From: Alphaproteobacteria bacterium
Lineage (GTDB): Bacteria; Pseudomonadota; Alphaproteobacteria; JANSWW01
DNA: 64,000 nt
Assembly (NCBI GenBank): GCA_024743275.1
Contig: JANSWW010000006.1
Span: 62,001 to 126,000 of the forward strand
Direction of reading: 5' to 3'
A program made the translations under genes and the position numbers. This document shows, one piece after another, positions 45,763 through 59,080 of this stretch. The notes under the pieces are model-generated. The model made no database searches, had not been told where the DNA came from, and was given only the letters and a program-made list of their open reading frames with translations. The stretch's first letter is position 1; the number at the start of each line of letters is the position of its first letter.

Positions 45763-47022
45763 GTGTCCCGCCCCATCCGCCCCGCCCATCACTATCCATC
45801 CGGCGTTTTCGCCGCCCTGGATCTGGGCACCAGCAAGGTCTGCTGCCTGGTCGCCAAACTCGATGGCGCCACCGGCCAGCCCAGGGTGGTCGGCATCGGC
45901 CACCAGGCCTCGAAGGGCCTCAAGAGCGGCATCGTCGTCGATCTGGAGGCGGCGATCGAAACCGTGCTCGGCGCCCTCAACGCCGCCGAACGGATGGCCG
46001 GGGAAACCGTCGAGAAGGTCTATGTGAACCTTTCCGGCGGCTGGCCCCATTCCGAGACCGTGGCGGTGGAAATCCCACTCAACGGCGAGAGCGTGGCCGA
46101 CCGCGACCTGAAGCGGGTCCTGAGCCAGGGCATCCCCCACTTCAACGAGGAGGAGCGCTCGCTCATCCATTCCATCCCCGTCGGCTTCTCGGTCGACGGC
46201 CATCGCGGCATCCGCGATCCGAGAGGCATGCTCGCCGACGTGCTGGGCTGCGATATCCACATCGTGACCGCCGACCACGCCGCCGTCCGCAACATCAAGG
46301 CGGTCCTCGAACGCTGCCATCTCGACACCGCTGAAATGGTGGTCTCCCCCTATGCCGCCGGGCTCGCAACCCTGGTCGAGGACGAACAGGAACTGGGCGT
46401 GACCGTGATCGACATGGGCGGCGGGACGACGACCCTCTCCGTCTTCTTCGAGGGCGAGGTCGTGTTCACCGACATGGTCCCGGTGGGCGGCTTCCACGTC
46501 ACCAACGACATCGCCCGCGGGCTCTCCACCTCGCTCACCGACGCGGAACGGATGAAGACCCTGCACGGCCACGCCCTGGGTTCGCCGCTCGACGCCAGCG
46601 AGGTTCTCGAAGTCCCACTGATGGGCGAGGAACAGGACGGGTCGGGGAACACCATCCCAAAGTCCTTCCTGGTCTCGATCATCCAGCCGCGGATCGAGGA
46701 AACCTTCGAATACGTCCGCAGCCGCCTGGAAGCCGGCGGCTTCGACAAGCTCGCCGGCCGCCGGGTCGTCCTGACCGGCGGCGCCAGCCAACTCCCCGGC
46801 GTGCGGGAGCTCGGCCAAATGGTTCTCGACAAACGCATCCGTCTGGCACGCCCGACGCCGCTGCCCGGCCTTGCCGAGGCGACCGCCGGTCCCGCCTTCG
46901 CCACGACCATCGGCCTCCTGCTCTATGCCGGGCGGGAGCGCCATGAAGCGGTCCTCGGGACCGAGTCCGACCGGAACTCGATGTTCGGCCGACTCGGCGC
47001 CTGGTTCCGCGACAATTTCTAA
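45763..47022 (+). CDS. ftsA: Cell division protein FtsA
   Basis: A 419-aa actin-fold protein that tethers FtsZ filaments to the membrane. VFAALDLGTSKVCCLVAKLD is the phosphate-1 region, VIDMGGGTTTLSVFFEGEV phosphate-2, and VVLTGGASQLPGVRELGQ the adenosine loop; GETVEKVYVNLSGGWPHSET lies in the 1C domain. The C-terminus is amphipathic (MFGRLGAWFRDNF), the usual membrane anchor. It starts with GTG, with AGGAGA 11 nt upstream. Confidence 0.96.
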   Translation: MSRPIRPAHHYPSGVFAALDLGTSKVCCLVAKLDGATGQPRVVGIGHQASKGLKSGIVVDLEAAIETVLGALNAAERMAGETVEKVYVNLSGGWPHSETVAVEIPLNGESVADRDLKRVLSQGIPHFNEEERSLIHSIPVGFSVDGHRGIRDPRGMLADVLGCDIHIVTADHAAVRNIKAVLERCHLDTAEMVVSPYAAGLATLVEDEQELGVTVIDMGGGTTTLSVFFEGEVVFTDMVPVGGFHVTNDIARGLSTSLTDAERMKTLHGHALGSPLDASEVLEVPLMGEEQDGSGNTIPKSFLVSIIQPRIEETFEYVRSRLEAGGFDKLAGRRVVLTGGASQLPGVRELGQMVLDKRIRLARPTPLPGLAEATAGPAFATTIGLLLYAGRERHEAVLGTESDRNSMFGRLGAWFRDNF

Positions 47023-47038
47023 CGAGAAGAGGCCTCGA

Positions 47039-47107
47039 ATGCCCGTCAACACCACCGCGACAGAGCAAAAACAAACACCAAACCCCTCAATCCCTCAGAG
47101 CATCTGA
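47039..47107 (+). CDS. Possible 22-aa leader ORF between ftsA and ftsZ
   Basis: The ATG at 47039 is preceded by AAGAGG with a 6-nt spacer, and it encodes 22 residues, rich in Gln, Thr, Pro and Asn, before TGA. This composition differs from the flanking proteins. The ORF ends 25 nt before the ftsZ start, ahead of a separate strong SD (AGGAGGAG). It could modulate ftsZ translation or be chance. Confidence 0.35.
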   Translation: MPVNTTATEQKQTPNPSIPQSI

Positions 47108-47132
47108 CGAATCGACATAGGAGGAGAAGACC

Positions 47133-48947
47133 ATGTCACTGACCCTTTCCATCCCCCAAGACACGGAGCTGCGGCCGCGCATCACCGTCATCGGTGTCGG
47201 CGGTGCCGGCGGCAATGCCGTGAACAACATGATCCAGTCCAATCTCGAGGGCTGCGAGTTCGTCGTCTGCAACACGGACTCCCAGGCGATCACCAATTCA
47301 CTCGCAGAGCGTAAGATCCAGCTCGGCACTGACGTGACCCAGGGCCTCGGTGCCGGCTCCCGTCCGGAAGTCGGCCGGGCCGCCGCCGAAGACTCCCTCG
47401 ACGAGATCATCAACCAGCTCGACGGCTCCAACATGGTGTTCATCACCGCCGGCATGGGCGGCGGGACCGGCACCGGTGCGGCCCCGGTCGTCGCCCAGGC
47501 CGCGCGCGAGCGGGACATTCTGACCGTCGGGGTCGTCACCAAGCCCTTCACCTTCGAAGGCCAGCATCGCATGCGAATCGCCGAGCGCGGCATCGAAGAG
47601 CTGCAGCAATATGTCGACACGCTGATCATCATTCCGAACCAGAACCTGTTCCGGATCGCCAGCGAGCGGACGACCTTCGCGGAGGCGTTCAACATGGCCG
47701 ACGACGTGCTCCATTCCGGGGTGCGCGGGGTCACCGACCTCATGGTCATGCCCGGCCTCATCAATCTCGACTTCGCCGACGTCCGGACGGTGATGAGCGA
47801 GATGGGCAAGGCGATGATGGGCACCGGCGAGGCGACCGGCGACAAGCGCGCCCTCGAAGCGGCGGAGGCGGCGATCGCCAATCCGCTGCTCGACGACATG
47901 TCCATGAAGGGCGCCAAGGGTCTTCTGATCAACGTCACCGGCGGGGCCGACATGACCCTGTTCGAAGTGGACGAGGCTTGTAACCGGATTCGCGACGAGG
48001 TGGATCCCGACGCCAACATCATCTTCGGCGCCACCTTCGATGAGAAGGTCGAGGGCTCCCTTCGGGTCTCCATCGTCGCCACGGGCATAGAGGCCGCCGC
48101 CGGTCTCGAGCGTCCGGGCCGCCCGCAGCTCTCCGTGGTTAAGGCGAAAGGCATCGAGACGAATGCCCAGCCGGCGATCGCCGCCGACACCGCCGCCCGT
48201 CCGATGCTCGGCGCCACCGCTCAGCCGCGTGTCGCCCCGCAGCATGCCCCCCAGCATGTCGGCATGACGATGAACGCCGGGAACACCGCGACCGCGGTCA
48301 ATCTCGATATGCTTAGCCTCGAAAACCCGGCCGACGACATCCTGACCGGTCAGGCCGCCGTCGACACGCAGCCGGACGAGCGGGCCGAAGCGTCCGAAAC
48401 GCCGGCGGAGATTCCCAGCGAGATCCCGGAACTGCTGACGGAAAAGGGCGTCGAGGACGCCCCGGACGTCGCCGAGGCGAAAGCCGAGCCGGCCCTTGAG
48501 AAGCCAGGAGCGAAAGCCGCCCGGCCCGTGGCCCGCGACGCGTTCATCCCGCCGAAGGCCGCCATGCCGGGCCGCGATCCGCTGTCGCGACCGCGCAGCG
48601 GGACCGTCGCCACGCCCGGGGTCGATCCCTTCCGGGCGGCGGATATGGAAAACGCCAGCCGCAAGCCGGAAGCGGACGCCAAGAGGACCAAGAGCCTGTT
48701 CCAGAAGGTAACCGGCTTCATCGGCGCCCGGGAAGAGGAAGAATCGGCCGCCCGTCCCGTGCCGCAACCGACCGCCAAACCGGCGGCGGACGACGCGGAG
48801 CGCACGGCGCAGCCGATGGACCAAGTGAAGCGCCCGGCGGCGCAGCCCCGGCTCGGCGGGCTCGACGCACATGACCGTCTCGCCACCAAGAAGGCGGACG
48901 ACGATCTCCTCGAGATCCCGGCCTTCCTGCGTCGGCAGGCCAACTGA
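47133..48947 (+). CDS. ftsZ: Cell division GTPase FtsZ
   Basis: A 604-aa tubulin homologue that forms the Z ring. The GTPase core (about 1 to 320) has [12 protein letters not shown], the tubulin signature [15 protein letters not shown] and the T7-loop region. A long Ala/Glu/Pro-rich disordered linker of about 265 residues follows, much longer than in E. coli but common in this class. The C-terminal peptide [11 protein letters not shown] at 590 to 602 binds FtsA and other partners. A strong SD (AGGAGGAG) precedes the ATG. A terminator lies about 170 nt after the stop. Confidence 0.97.
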   Translation: MSLTLSIPQDTELRPRITVIGVGGAGGNAVNNMIQSNLEGCEFVVCNTDSQAITNSLAERKIQLGTDVTQGLGAGSRPEVGRAAAEDSLDEIINQLDGSNMVFITAGMGGGTGTGAAPVVAQAARERDILTVGVVTKPFTFEGQHRMRIAERGIEELQQYVDTLIIIPNQNLFRIASERTTFAEAFNMADDVLHSGVRGVTDLMVMPGLINLDFADVRTVMSEMGKAMMGTGEATGDKRALEAAEAAIANPLLDDMSMKGAKGLLINVTGGADMTLFEVDEACNRIRDEVDPDANIIFGATFDEKVEGSLRVSIVATGIEAAAGLERPGRPQLSVVKAKGIETNAQPAIAADTAARPMLGATAQPRVAPQHAPQHVGMTMNAGNTATAVNLDMLSLENPADDILTGQAAVDTQPDERAEASETPAEIPSEIPELLTEKGVEDAPDVAEAKAEPALEKPGAKAARPVARDAFIPPKAAMPGRDPLSRPRSGTVATPGVDPFRAADMENASRKPEADAKRTKSLFQKVTGFIGAREEEESAARPVPQPTAKPAADDAERTAQPMDQVKRPAAQPRLGGLDAHDRLATKKADDDLLEIPAFLRRQAN

Positions 48948-48979
48948 GGAAGGGGATCCGTTCCGGGATTACGAATTTC

Positions 48980-49162
48980 GGGACCCGGACACGACGGTCC
49001 GGGGCCCGATCGGCTCTGCGGGTAGAGCAGACCATGGCGGACGGCGCGTTTTGAGGGAAATGCATCAACCGGCCGCCCAATAACAAGAAAGCAAAGGTAG
49101 ACACTCCTCCGACTGACCCGGCTGCGGAATTCTCCTCCCCGCACGCCGGGTTTCCTTTTTTT
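48980..49162 (+). terminator. Structured 3' UTR and rho-independent terminator after ftsZ
   Basis: Just after ftsZ GGGACCCGGAC and GTCCGGGGCCC (48980 to 48990 with 48997 to 49007, one mismatch) form a hairpin. The terminator proper follows: ACCCGGC-TGCGG (49116 to 49127) pairs with CCGCA-c-GCCGGGT (49139 to 49151) and is followed by TTTCCTTTTTTT. It ends the division operon. The rest of the 48948 to 49393 gap is the lpxC leader; I see no gene in it. Confidence 0.82.
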
Positions 49163-49393
49163 GAGGATCACCTAAGTCCCTGAGAAAGCTGGGAGATACC
49201 GCGTAACAAAGCGTAACATTCATTGATTTTCAATCGACCGGTCAAATCCGTAGGGTCTACCCACAGAAAACCCCTGACCATTGGGATTGATGGCCGCCCG
49301 GCGTTGGTCCCATTCCAAAACATAAGCCCATCACCTAAGGACGCGAGGCGAAACGCGTTCCGAACGGCCCGAAGAAAAACAAAGAAGGTTCCA

Positions 49394-50317
49394 ATGGTTT
49401 CCGGTGAACGTAAGACGATCCTGCGTCAAAAGACGCTGAAGACCAGTGTGACTTGTCAGGGCGTCGGGTTGCATAGCGGGGCGGCGACGACCCTGCGGTT
49501 GCGTCCGGGCCGTCCGGACAGCGGCATCTGCTTCGTCCGCACCGATGTGACCGACCTGCCGAACCGCATTCCAGCGCTCTACGACCGGGTTACCGACACG
49601 CTGCTCAACACCCGGATCGAGAACGAGCACGGCGTATTCGTCTCCACCATCGAACATCTGATGGCGGCTCTGGCCGGCGAGGAGATCGACAACGCCGTCA
49701 TCGAGGTGAGCGGGCCGGAAGTCCCGATCATGGACGGATCGTCCAGCGAGTTTCTCGCGCTCATTCACGAAGCGGGCGTGGTCGAGCAGGAAGCCCTGCG
49801 CCGCGCCATCCGGATCCTGAAGCCGATCGAGACCGTCGAGAAGGATGGATTCGCCCGGCTGCTGCCGACCGAGGGCAACGGCTTCACCGTCGACTTCGAG
49901 ATCGACTTTGCCTCGCCCGCCATCGGCCGCCAGATTTGGACCGGCAAGCCGGTGAACGGCACCTTCCTCGCCGAGATCAGCCGGGCCCGGACCTTCGGCT
50001 TCAAGCACGAGGTCGATCATCTCCGCGCCATGGGTCTCGCCCGCGGCGGGTCCCTCGAGAACGCCGTCGTGGTGGATGGCGACCAGGTGCTGAACCCGGA
50101 AGGCCTGCGCTACGAGGACGAGTTCGTCCGCCACAAGGTTCTGGATTGCGTCGGTGACCTCTATCTCGCCGGCCGGCCGATCATCGGGCATTTCGAGGGG
50201 GCGAAGACCGGCCACGCCTTCCACAATCGCCTACTGCGCGCGCTGTTCGCCGACCGCAGCGCCTGGGAAGTCGTCCATATCCTGCCGGAAAGCGCCCCGG
50301 CGGCCATGGCGGTTTGA
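49394..50317 (+). CDS. lpxC: UDP-3-O-acyl-GlcNAc deacetylase LpxC
   Basis: A 307-aa zinc deacetylase, the committed step in lipid A synthesis. Zinc ligands are H88 (VSTIEHLMAAL) and the His and Asp in HKVLDCVGDLYLAG; the catalytic base and a further His lie in GHFEGAKTGHAFHNRLLRAL. The substrate region GPEVPIMDGSSSEFL is intact. The ATG at 49394 has AAGAAGG 5 nt upstream and is preferred over the longer frame from 49223. Position after ftsZ is the usual one. Confidence 0.96.
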   Translation: MVSGERKTILRQKTLKTSVTCQGVGLHSGAATTLRLRPGRPDSGICFVRTDVTDLPNRIPALYDRVTDTLLNTRIENEHGVFVSTIEHLMAALAGEEIDNAVIEVSGPEVPIMDGSSSEFLALIHEAGVVEQEALRRAIRILKPIETVEKDGFARLLPTEGNGFTVDFEIDFASPAIGRQIWTGKPVNGTFLAEISRARTFGFKHEVDHLRAMGLARGGSLENAVVVDGDQVLNPEGLRYEDEFVRHKVLDCVGDLYLAGRPIIGHFEGAKTGHAFHNRLLRALFADRSAWEVVHILPESAPAAMAV

Positions 50318-50481
50318 CCGCTCCTCCCATCCCCTTTTTCAGCCGTCGTCAGCGCTTCGCTATGTCGCTCCTTCGCGCCTAACCCCCATGCCGTCTAGCA
50401 ACGGCGCGGGCGGGCGATTATAGTCTCGGCGGAACAGTGATCCCCAACTCATGCCCGAAACCGACGGATCGGCCGCCCCCC

Positions 50482-51318
50482 ATGTCCTTTACCTTGCCGT
50501 CACTCACCTTGCCACGCTTGCGCGCCCTCCTGATCGCCGGAACCGCCATGGCGGCCCTCGCCGCCTGCTCCGGTCCCGAAGAGGTGGTCTATACCGAGCG
50601 GCCGGTGGAAGAGATCTACAACGAAGCGGTCGACCTGGTGGCGGAAAACTCCATGGTCGCCGCGGCGCTCCAGTTCGAGGAGGTCGAACGGCAGCACCCC
50701 TATTCGGTGTGGGCGACACGTGCCCAGCTGATGGCGGCCTATAGCTATTACCGCCTGGCCCGCTACGACCAGGCGATCAATAGCGTCAACCGCTTTATCG
50801 AACTCAATCCGGGTCATCCGGACGCGCCCTATGCCCATTACCTGAAAGCCTTGAGCAACTACGAACGGATCAGCGATGTCGGCCGCGATCAGAAGATCAC
50901 CCAGAACGCGCTCGCCGATCTGCAAGAGGTGGTTCAACGCTTCCCCGACTCCGAATATGCCCGCGACGCCCGGCTCAAGATCGACCTGACCCGCAATCAC
51001 CTCGCCGGCAAGGAAATGGAGATCGGCCGCTTCTACCAGCAGCGCAACGAACATCTCGCGGCCATAAACCGATTTCGGAACGTGGTGGAGACCTACGAAA
51101 CCACCGACCAGGTTCCCGAGGCGCTCCACCGGCTGACCGAGAGCTATTACGCCCTCGGGATGACCGACGAGGCGCAAAAGACGGCGGCTGTGCTGGGGTA
51201 CAACTATCCGGGCAGCGACTGGTATCTCGATTCCTATGCCCTCTTCGAAGGCACCGAGGGAAGCGAGCCGGTCGAGGAAGAGCCCTGGCTCAGACGGCTC
51301 GTGAACAGCCTTTTCTAG
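50482..51318 (+). CDS. bamD: Outer membrane assembly lipoprotein BamD
   Basis: A lipoprotein of about 278 aa. The signal peptide ends in the lipobox AALAAC, so the Cys becomes acylated and the protein is anchored in the outer membrane. TPR-like repeats follow (AYSYYRLARYDQAINSVNRF, LADLQEVVQRFPDSEYARDA), exactly as in BamD, which binds BamA. I used the ATG at 50482; a GTG at 50437 in frame would add 15 residues. It starts 165 nt after lpxC and lies 9 nt before recN. Confidence 0.93.
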   Translation: MSFTLPSLTLPRLRALLIAGTAMAALAACSGPEEVVYTERPVEEIYNEAVDLVAENSMVAAALQFEEVERQHPYSVWATRAQLMAAYSYYRLARYDQAINSVNRFIELNPGHPDAPYAHYLKALSNYERISDVGRDQKITQNALADLQEVVQRFPDSEYARDARLKIDLTRNHLAGKEMEIGRFYQQRNEHLAAINRFRNVVETYETTDQVPEALHRLTESYYALGMTDEAQKTAAVLGYNYPGSDWYLDSYALFEGTEGSEPVEEEPWLRRLVNSLF

Positions 51319-51327
51319 ATCACGGCC

Positions 51328-55234
<3,907 letters not shown>

Positions 55235-55696
55235 CCCCGCCGAAAGGCCGACCAGCAGGCCGAGATAGATATAGCCAAGCATCGCCTCCCCGGCCGCGAT
55301 CAGGCGGACCTGCTTGGTCGGCTCGATATCGCCATAGCCGAGCGTCGTCCAGGTGACGATGGAGAAATAGAGCTCGTCATGGAGATCCGGTCCGGTATCC
55401 GGATTGATCCCCCAGATCGCATAGACGCTGGCGAACAGCAGGATCAGACAGAAGCTCATCCCCAGCATCGCCAGCACCGTGACGCCGGTCTCGAAATAGC
55501 CGTAGCGAAACTCCCAGATCACGAAGAAAGAGGCGTAGACGCTGGCGATCAGCATGACCTGGACGACCGGCAGATGGCCTTCCGCCTTCTCGGGAAACAG
55601 CAGCAGCACAGCCGCATTCCCCAGAATGGTCAGATAGGACACCGTCAGCCAAAACCACTTCGTCATGCAATCCTTCCAGGAAACCAACGCGGGACG

Positions 55697-57481
55697 CTAG
55701 ATCGGTCTCACGGCCTCCGCCAGCCAGGTCCTCGCCCCGCCGGCGAGGCTCCCTTCGAGCTTTTCCCAAACCATAGCATGATAGGCGTCGATCCAGGACC
55801 GTTCGTCCCCTGTCAGCAGGGCCGGGTCGATGAGCCGCCGGTCGAAGGGGGCGAAGGTCAGGGTCTCGAAACCCAACATGGTCTTCTCCGCCCCGGGGAT
55901 CTCGCGGGGCTCGACCACCACCAGATTCTCGATGCGGATGCCATAACCGCCCCTCTTGTAGTAGCCGGGCTCGTTGGACAGGATCATACCCGGCTTGAGG
56001 GCGATCCCGTTGGGCCGCTTGGAGATCCCTTGCGGGCCTTCATGGACACTGAGATAGCTGCCGACCCCGTGACCGGTGCCATGTTCGAAGTCGAGCCCCG
56101 CCTGCCACAAAGCGAGCCGCGCCAGGGTGTCGAGCTGCGTGCCGGTCGTGCCTTCGGGGAACACCGCCGTCGCGATCGCGATATGGCCCTTCAGAACTCG
56201 CGTATAGCGGTCCCGCATCTCGTCGGTGGGGGTCCCGTTGATCACCGTCCGCGTGATGTCCGTCGTCCCATCACGGTATTGCGCGCCCGAATCGACAAGA
56301 TAGAGCTCGCCCCCCCCCCAGGCCCGGTCGCTCTCAGGCGTCACCCGATAATGGACGATGGCGCCGTTGGGTCCGGTGCCGGAGATCGTGTCGAAGGAGA
56401 GATCCTTGAGCTGGTTGGTCTCGCGGCGGAACCCTTCCAGCCGGTCGGCGGCACTGGTCTCGGTGACACCGCCCTTCGGCCCCTCCTCATCCAGCCAGTG
56501 GAGAAAACGGGCGACCGCCGCCCCGTCCCGCGCATGGGCGGCCCGGCTGCCGGCCAGTTCGGCCTCGTTCTTGGTCGCTTTCGGCAACAGGCAGGGGTCC
56601 GGCCCCTCCTCGACGGTCGCCCCCCCGCCCTCTAGGATCCGCGAGACCGCATAGGGCGCGGTCGCCGGATCGACCCGGACGGACGCCCCTTCATTTCCCA
56701 AGGATCGCAACGCGCTCTCGAACAGGCCGGGGTCCTTGATGGCGACATCGGCGTCCAGCCAGCCGCGCACCGCGTCCGTCATCTTCGCCGGGTGGACGAA
56801 CCATTCCACCTTGCCGTCGTCGAAAACGATGGCGAAGGACAGAACGACCGGCGTGTTCGGGATGTCGGACCCACGGATATTGAGCAGCCAGGCGATCGAA
56901 TCCGGCAGGGACAGCACCGCCGCCCGGACCTTCGCCTTGGTGAGCTGCTCGGCGACCTCGGTCCGTTTTTCGGCGGACGCGCGGCCGGCGAGATCGAGCG
57001 GATGGATCTCCACCGGATTTTCCGGCGGGGCCGGACGGTCGTCCCAGATCCGGTCCACCAGATTGCCCTGGTCGATGGCGAGTTCCGCCCCGATCTTCCT
57101 GAGCGCCTTTTCAAGGCGCTGGACGCCGGCCCTGGTATGGAGCCACGGATCGAGCGCCAGGCGATCGCCCTCCGACAGATGCTCGCAAAGCCAGGCATCG
57201 GGGGCCTTCTCCGCCAGGGGAACCACCTCGATCAGGCCGGTATCCACTTGATCGGCGGCCTGGAGGGTATAGCGTCCGTCGACGAAGATCGCCGCCCGGT
57301 CCCGCAGCACCGCGGCGATGCCGGCCGAGCCCGAGAACCCCGTCATATGGGTGAGCCGTTCCGCGCTTGGCGGGACATACTCCCCCTGATGCTCGTCCGC
57401 CCGGGGCACCAGAAATCCGGCCAGTCCCCGCTGTTCCAAAACGCCGCGCAACCGCGCCAGCCGATCGCCGGTCGATGCCAT
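55697..57481 (-). CDS. Xaa-Pro aminopeptidase (aminopeptidase P)
   Basis: A 594-aa M24 metallopeptidase of the three-domain type, as in eukaryotic cytosolic APP. The N-terminal creatinase-like domains include GFSGSAGIAAVLRDRAAIFV and VDGRYTLQAADQVD. The catalytic C-terminal domain shows the metal ligands in VDSGAQYRDGTTDITRTV (two Asp), GTGHGVGSYLSVHEGPQ (His), NEPGYYKRGGYG (Glu) and RIENLVVVEP (Glu). It removes N-terminal residues before proline. It is 11 nt from the potassium channel gene start. Confidence 0.93.
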   Translation of the reverse strand: MASTGDRLARLRGVLEQRGLAGFLVPRADEHQGEYVPPSAERLTHMTGFSGSAGIAAVLRDRAAIFVDGRYTLQAADQVDTGLIEVVPLAEKAPDAWLCEHLSEGDRLALDPWLHTRAGVQRLEKALRKIGAELAIDQGNLVDRIWDDRPAPPENPVEIHPLDLAGRASAEKRTEVAEQLTKAKVRAAVLSLPDSIAWLLNIRGSDIPNTPVVLSFAIVFDDGKVEWFVHPAKMTDAVRGWLDADVAIKDPGLFESALRSLGNEGASVRVDPATAPYAVSRILEGGGATVEEGPDPCLLPKATKNEAELAGSRAAHARDGAAVARFLHWLDEEGPKGGVTETSAADRLEGFRRETNQLKDLSFDTISGTGPNGAIVHYRVTPESDRAWGGGELYLVDSGAQYRDGTTDITRTVINGTPTDEMRDRYTRVLKGHIAIATAVFPEGTTGTQLDTLARLALWQAGLDFEHGTGHGVGSYLSVHEGPQGISKRPNGIALKPGMILSNEPGYYKRGGYGIRIENLVVVEPREIPGAEKTMLGFETLTFAPFDRRLIDPALLTGDERSWIDAYHAMVWEKLEGSLAGGARTWLAEAVRPI

Positions 57482-57563
57482 TGAAACCTCTCAAAACCAT
57501 AGCGAATTCAACGTGCCCTCTTGGTAGGACAGTTTCCGCCGAAGCGTCACGAAAATACCACAG

Positions 57564-57739
57564 GGAAATCGCCCAAAGGCGACGTTCCGGCCCCGGCGAC
57601 GTCGTTTTTGTGCAATGCAAAATCAACAGATCGGCCGTGAGTTTTTGTCGTTACCCAACGATGTTGGGCGGACCCATTCTCCTGGACGTGTTCAAGGCTG
57701 GCGCCCCTGCCCCCTCAGTACCCCCCGAAACGGGGCGCC
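57564..57739 (+). promoter_or_regulatory. Structured leader of the 118-aa gene
   Basis: The region has a hairpin with TCGCC-CAAA-GGCGA core (57569 to 57582), a perfect palindrome CCCAAC-GAT-GTTGGG (57654 to 57668), and a larger stem GGCGCCCC (57700 to 57707) with GGGGCGCC (57732 to 57739) followed by CTTCTTTT. The last resembles an intrinsic terminator ending about 11 nt before the SD of the gene, so it may be an attenuator. Nothing else is seen in the 57482 to 57769 gap. Confidence 0.45.
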
Positions 57740-57769
57740 GGCCCTTCTTTTGTGCGGGGAGGATGGACC

Positions 57770-58126
57770 ATGTTCGACAACTCATCCCTTTATCGTTCCG
57801 GCTGGATGGACCGCTACGTGATCCATGCGGAGACGGCGCGGAACGCCGAATTCGATCTCGAAGCCTTGGCCCGTGCCGAACGGCAGACGAGCCTCCTGCT
57901 GCGCATCGGACAGTGGCTCGGGCTTGTGGCGCCTCGACGCCCGGGTCCCGACGTCCGGAAGGCCCATGCGGTTCTGCCGAACTACCCCAACGCGCTTGAC
58001 GACCTCGGCCTGCGCCCGGTGGATATGCTCGACCTGACGGTGTTTTCGGAAAGCGACCGGCATGGCAACGCCAACGCCGCCACGCCGACCGTCGCCAACC
58101 TCAATCACCGTCGCCGGGTGGCTTAA
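57770..58126 (+). CDS. Orphan 118-aa protein with structured leader
   Basis: A 118-aa protein. The ATG at 57770 has GGGGAGGA 6 nt upstream, so the start is well supported and the GTG-type frame further up is unlikely. The middle (DLEALARAERQTSLLLRIGQ) is a predicted amphipathic helix, and the C-terminus is Ala/Asn-rich and probably disordered. No family is recognised; it is not a clear DUF1127 protein. It is alone on its strand between pepP and prmA and is headed by a terminator-like hairpin, which suggests conditional expression. Confidence 0.6.
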   Translation: MFDNSSLYRSGWMDRYVIHAETARNAEFDLEALARAERQTSLLLRIGQWLGLVAPRRPGPDVRKAHAVLPNYPNALDDLGLRPVDMLDLTVFSESDRHGNANAATPTVANLNHRRRVA

Positions 58127-58136
58127 CTTCCCTCCA

Positions 58137-58158
58137 CGTCCCTCCAGGGTGAGGGACG
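58137..58158. terminator. Hairpin between convergent genes
   Basis: CGTCCCTC and GAGGGACG (58137 to 58144 with 58151 to 58158) form an 8-bp stem with a 6-nt loop between the end of the 118-aa gene and the end of prmA. There is no T-run, so it may be a weak or two-way terminator. Confidence 0.4.
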
Positions 58159-58164
58159 GCTTCA

Positions 58165-59079
58165 CTACCCCCGCAGGACCAGGGTCCGCCATTCGGCCAC
58201 CTTGATCCGGGTCTCGAGCTTCAGCCCGACCCGGCGATGGGCGCTCAGCACCATCGCTTCCTGCCAATCGACGAGGCCGGCCAAAATCGCGGTCCCGCCG
58301 GGCGCCAGGTGAGCCTTGAGATCCTTGGCGAGGGCCGCCAGGGGCCGGGCCAGGATATTCGCGAAAACAAGATCATAGGGAGCCGCGGCCCCGACCACGG
58401 GATTGCTGTAGCCATTGCCGTGGACGCAGAACAGCCGGCTGTCCTTCAGCCCGTTCCGCCGGCCGTTGATCCGGGCGAGCCTGGCCGCCGCCGGGTCGAT
58501 ATCGCTGGCCACCGCGCGGGCCGACGGCTTGCTCAGGATCGACGCGATGGCGAGGATCCCGGACCCGCAGCCCATATCGAGAACCCGGCGATAGCTTCGT
58601 TTCTTGAGAAGATCGTCCAAGGCCAGAAGGCAGCCATGGGTCGACGGATGTTCCCCCGTGCCGAAGGCGGTGGCCGCGTCGACCTTGATCGGGGTCTTGG
58701 AGACCGGCGGCTTCTCGTCGATGTGGGAGCCATACACCCAATACCGCCCGATGCTGAGCGGCGGGAATGCCCGATAGGTCGCGACCAGCCAATCGGTCGG
58801 CGGCAGGCGTTCGATGGTGACCTCCGGTGTCTCGACGCCGAGCGCCGCGGCGGTCAGGGTGACCGCCATCAAGATACGCTCCCGGTCCGGGGCTTCGGGG
58901 AACACCGCCTCGACCCGCCATTGGTCGTCGCCGAGATTGACATAGGAGAGGGATTGGGAGCCCTCCTCCACCGCGTCGCCGAAATTCACCGCATGGGCGT
59001 CGGCACAGGGAATGGAGACCTGCCAGGGGGACATCTCGGCGGTCGGTTTGCCGGCGACCGGCCAGGAAGGTTGGGCCAT
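58165..59079 (-). CDS. prmA: Ribosomal protein L11 methyltransferase
   Basis: A 304-aa SAM enzyme that trimethylates ribosomal protein L11. The N-terminal recognition domain holds WRVEAVFPEAPDRERILMAV. The catalytic domain shows DAATAFGTGEHPSTHGCLLA, DMGCGSGILAIASIL (SAM loop) and FANILARPLAALAKDLKAHL, all standard PrmA landmarks. It starts one base after the stop of the 182-aa orphan gene and is convergent to the 118-aa gene. Confidence 0.93.
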   Translation of the reverse strand: MAQPSWPVAGKPTAEMSPWQVSIPCADAHAVNFGDAVEEGSQSLSYVNLGDDQWRVEAVFPEAPDRERILMAVTLTAAALGVETPEVTIERLPPTDWLVATYRAFPPLSIGRYWVYGSHIDEKPPVSKTPIKVDAATAFGTGEHPSTHGCLLALDDLLKKRSYRRVLDMGCGSGILAIASILSKPSARAVASDIDPAAARLARINGRRNGLKDSRLFCVHGNGYSNPVVGAAAPYDLVFANILARPLAALAKDLKAHLAPGGTAILAGLVDWQEAMVLSAHRRVGLKLETRIKVAEWRTLVLRG

Positions 59080-59080
59080 A

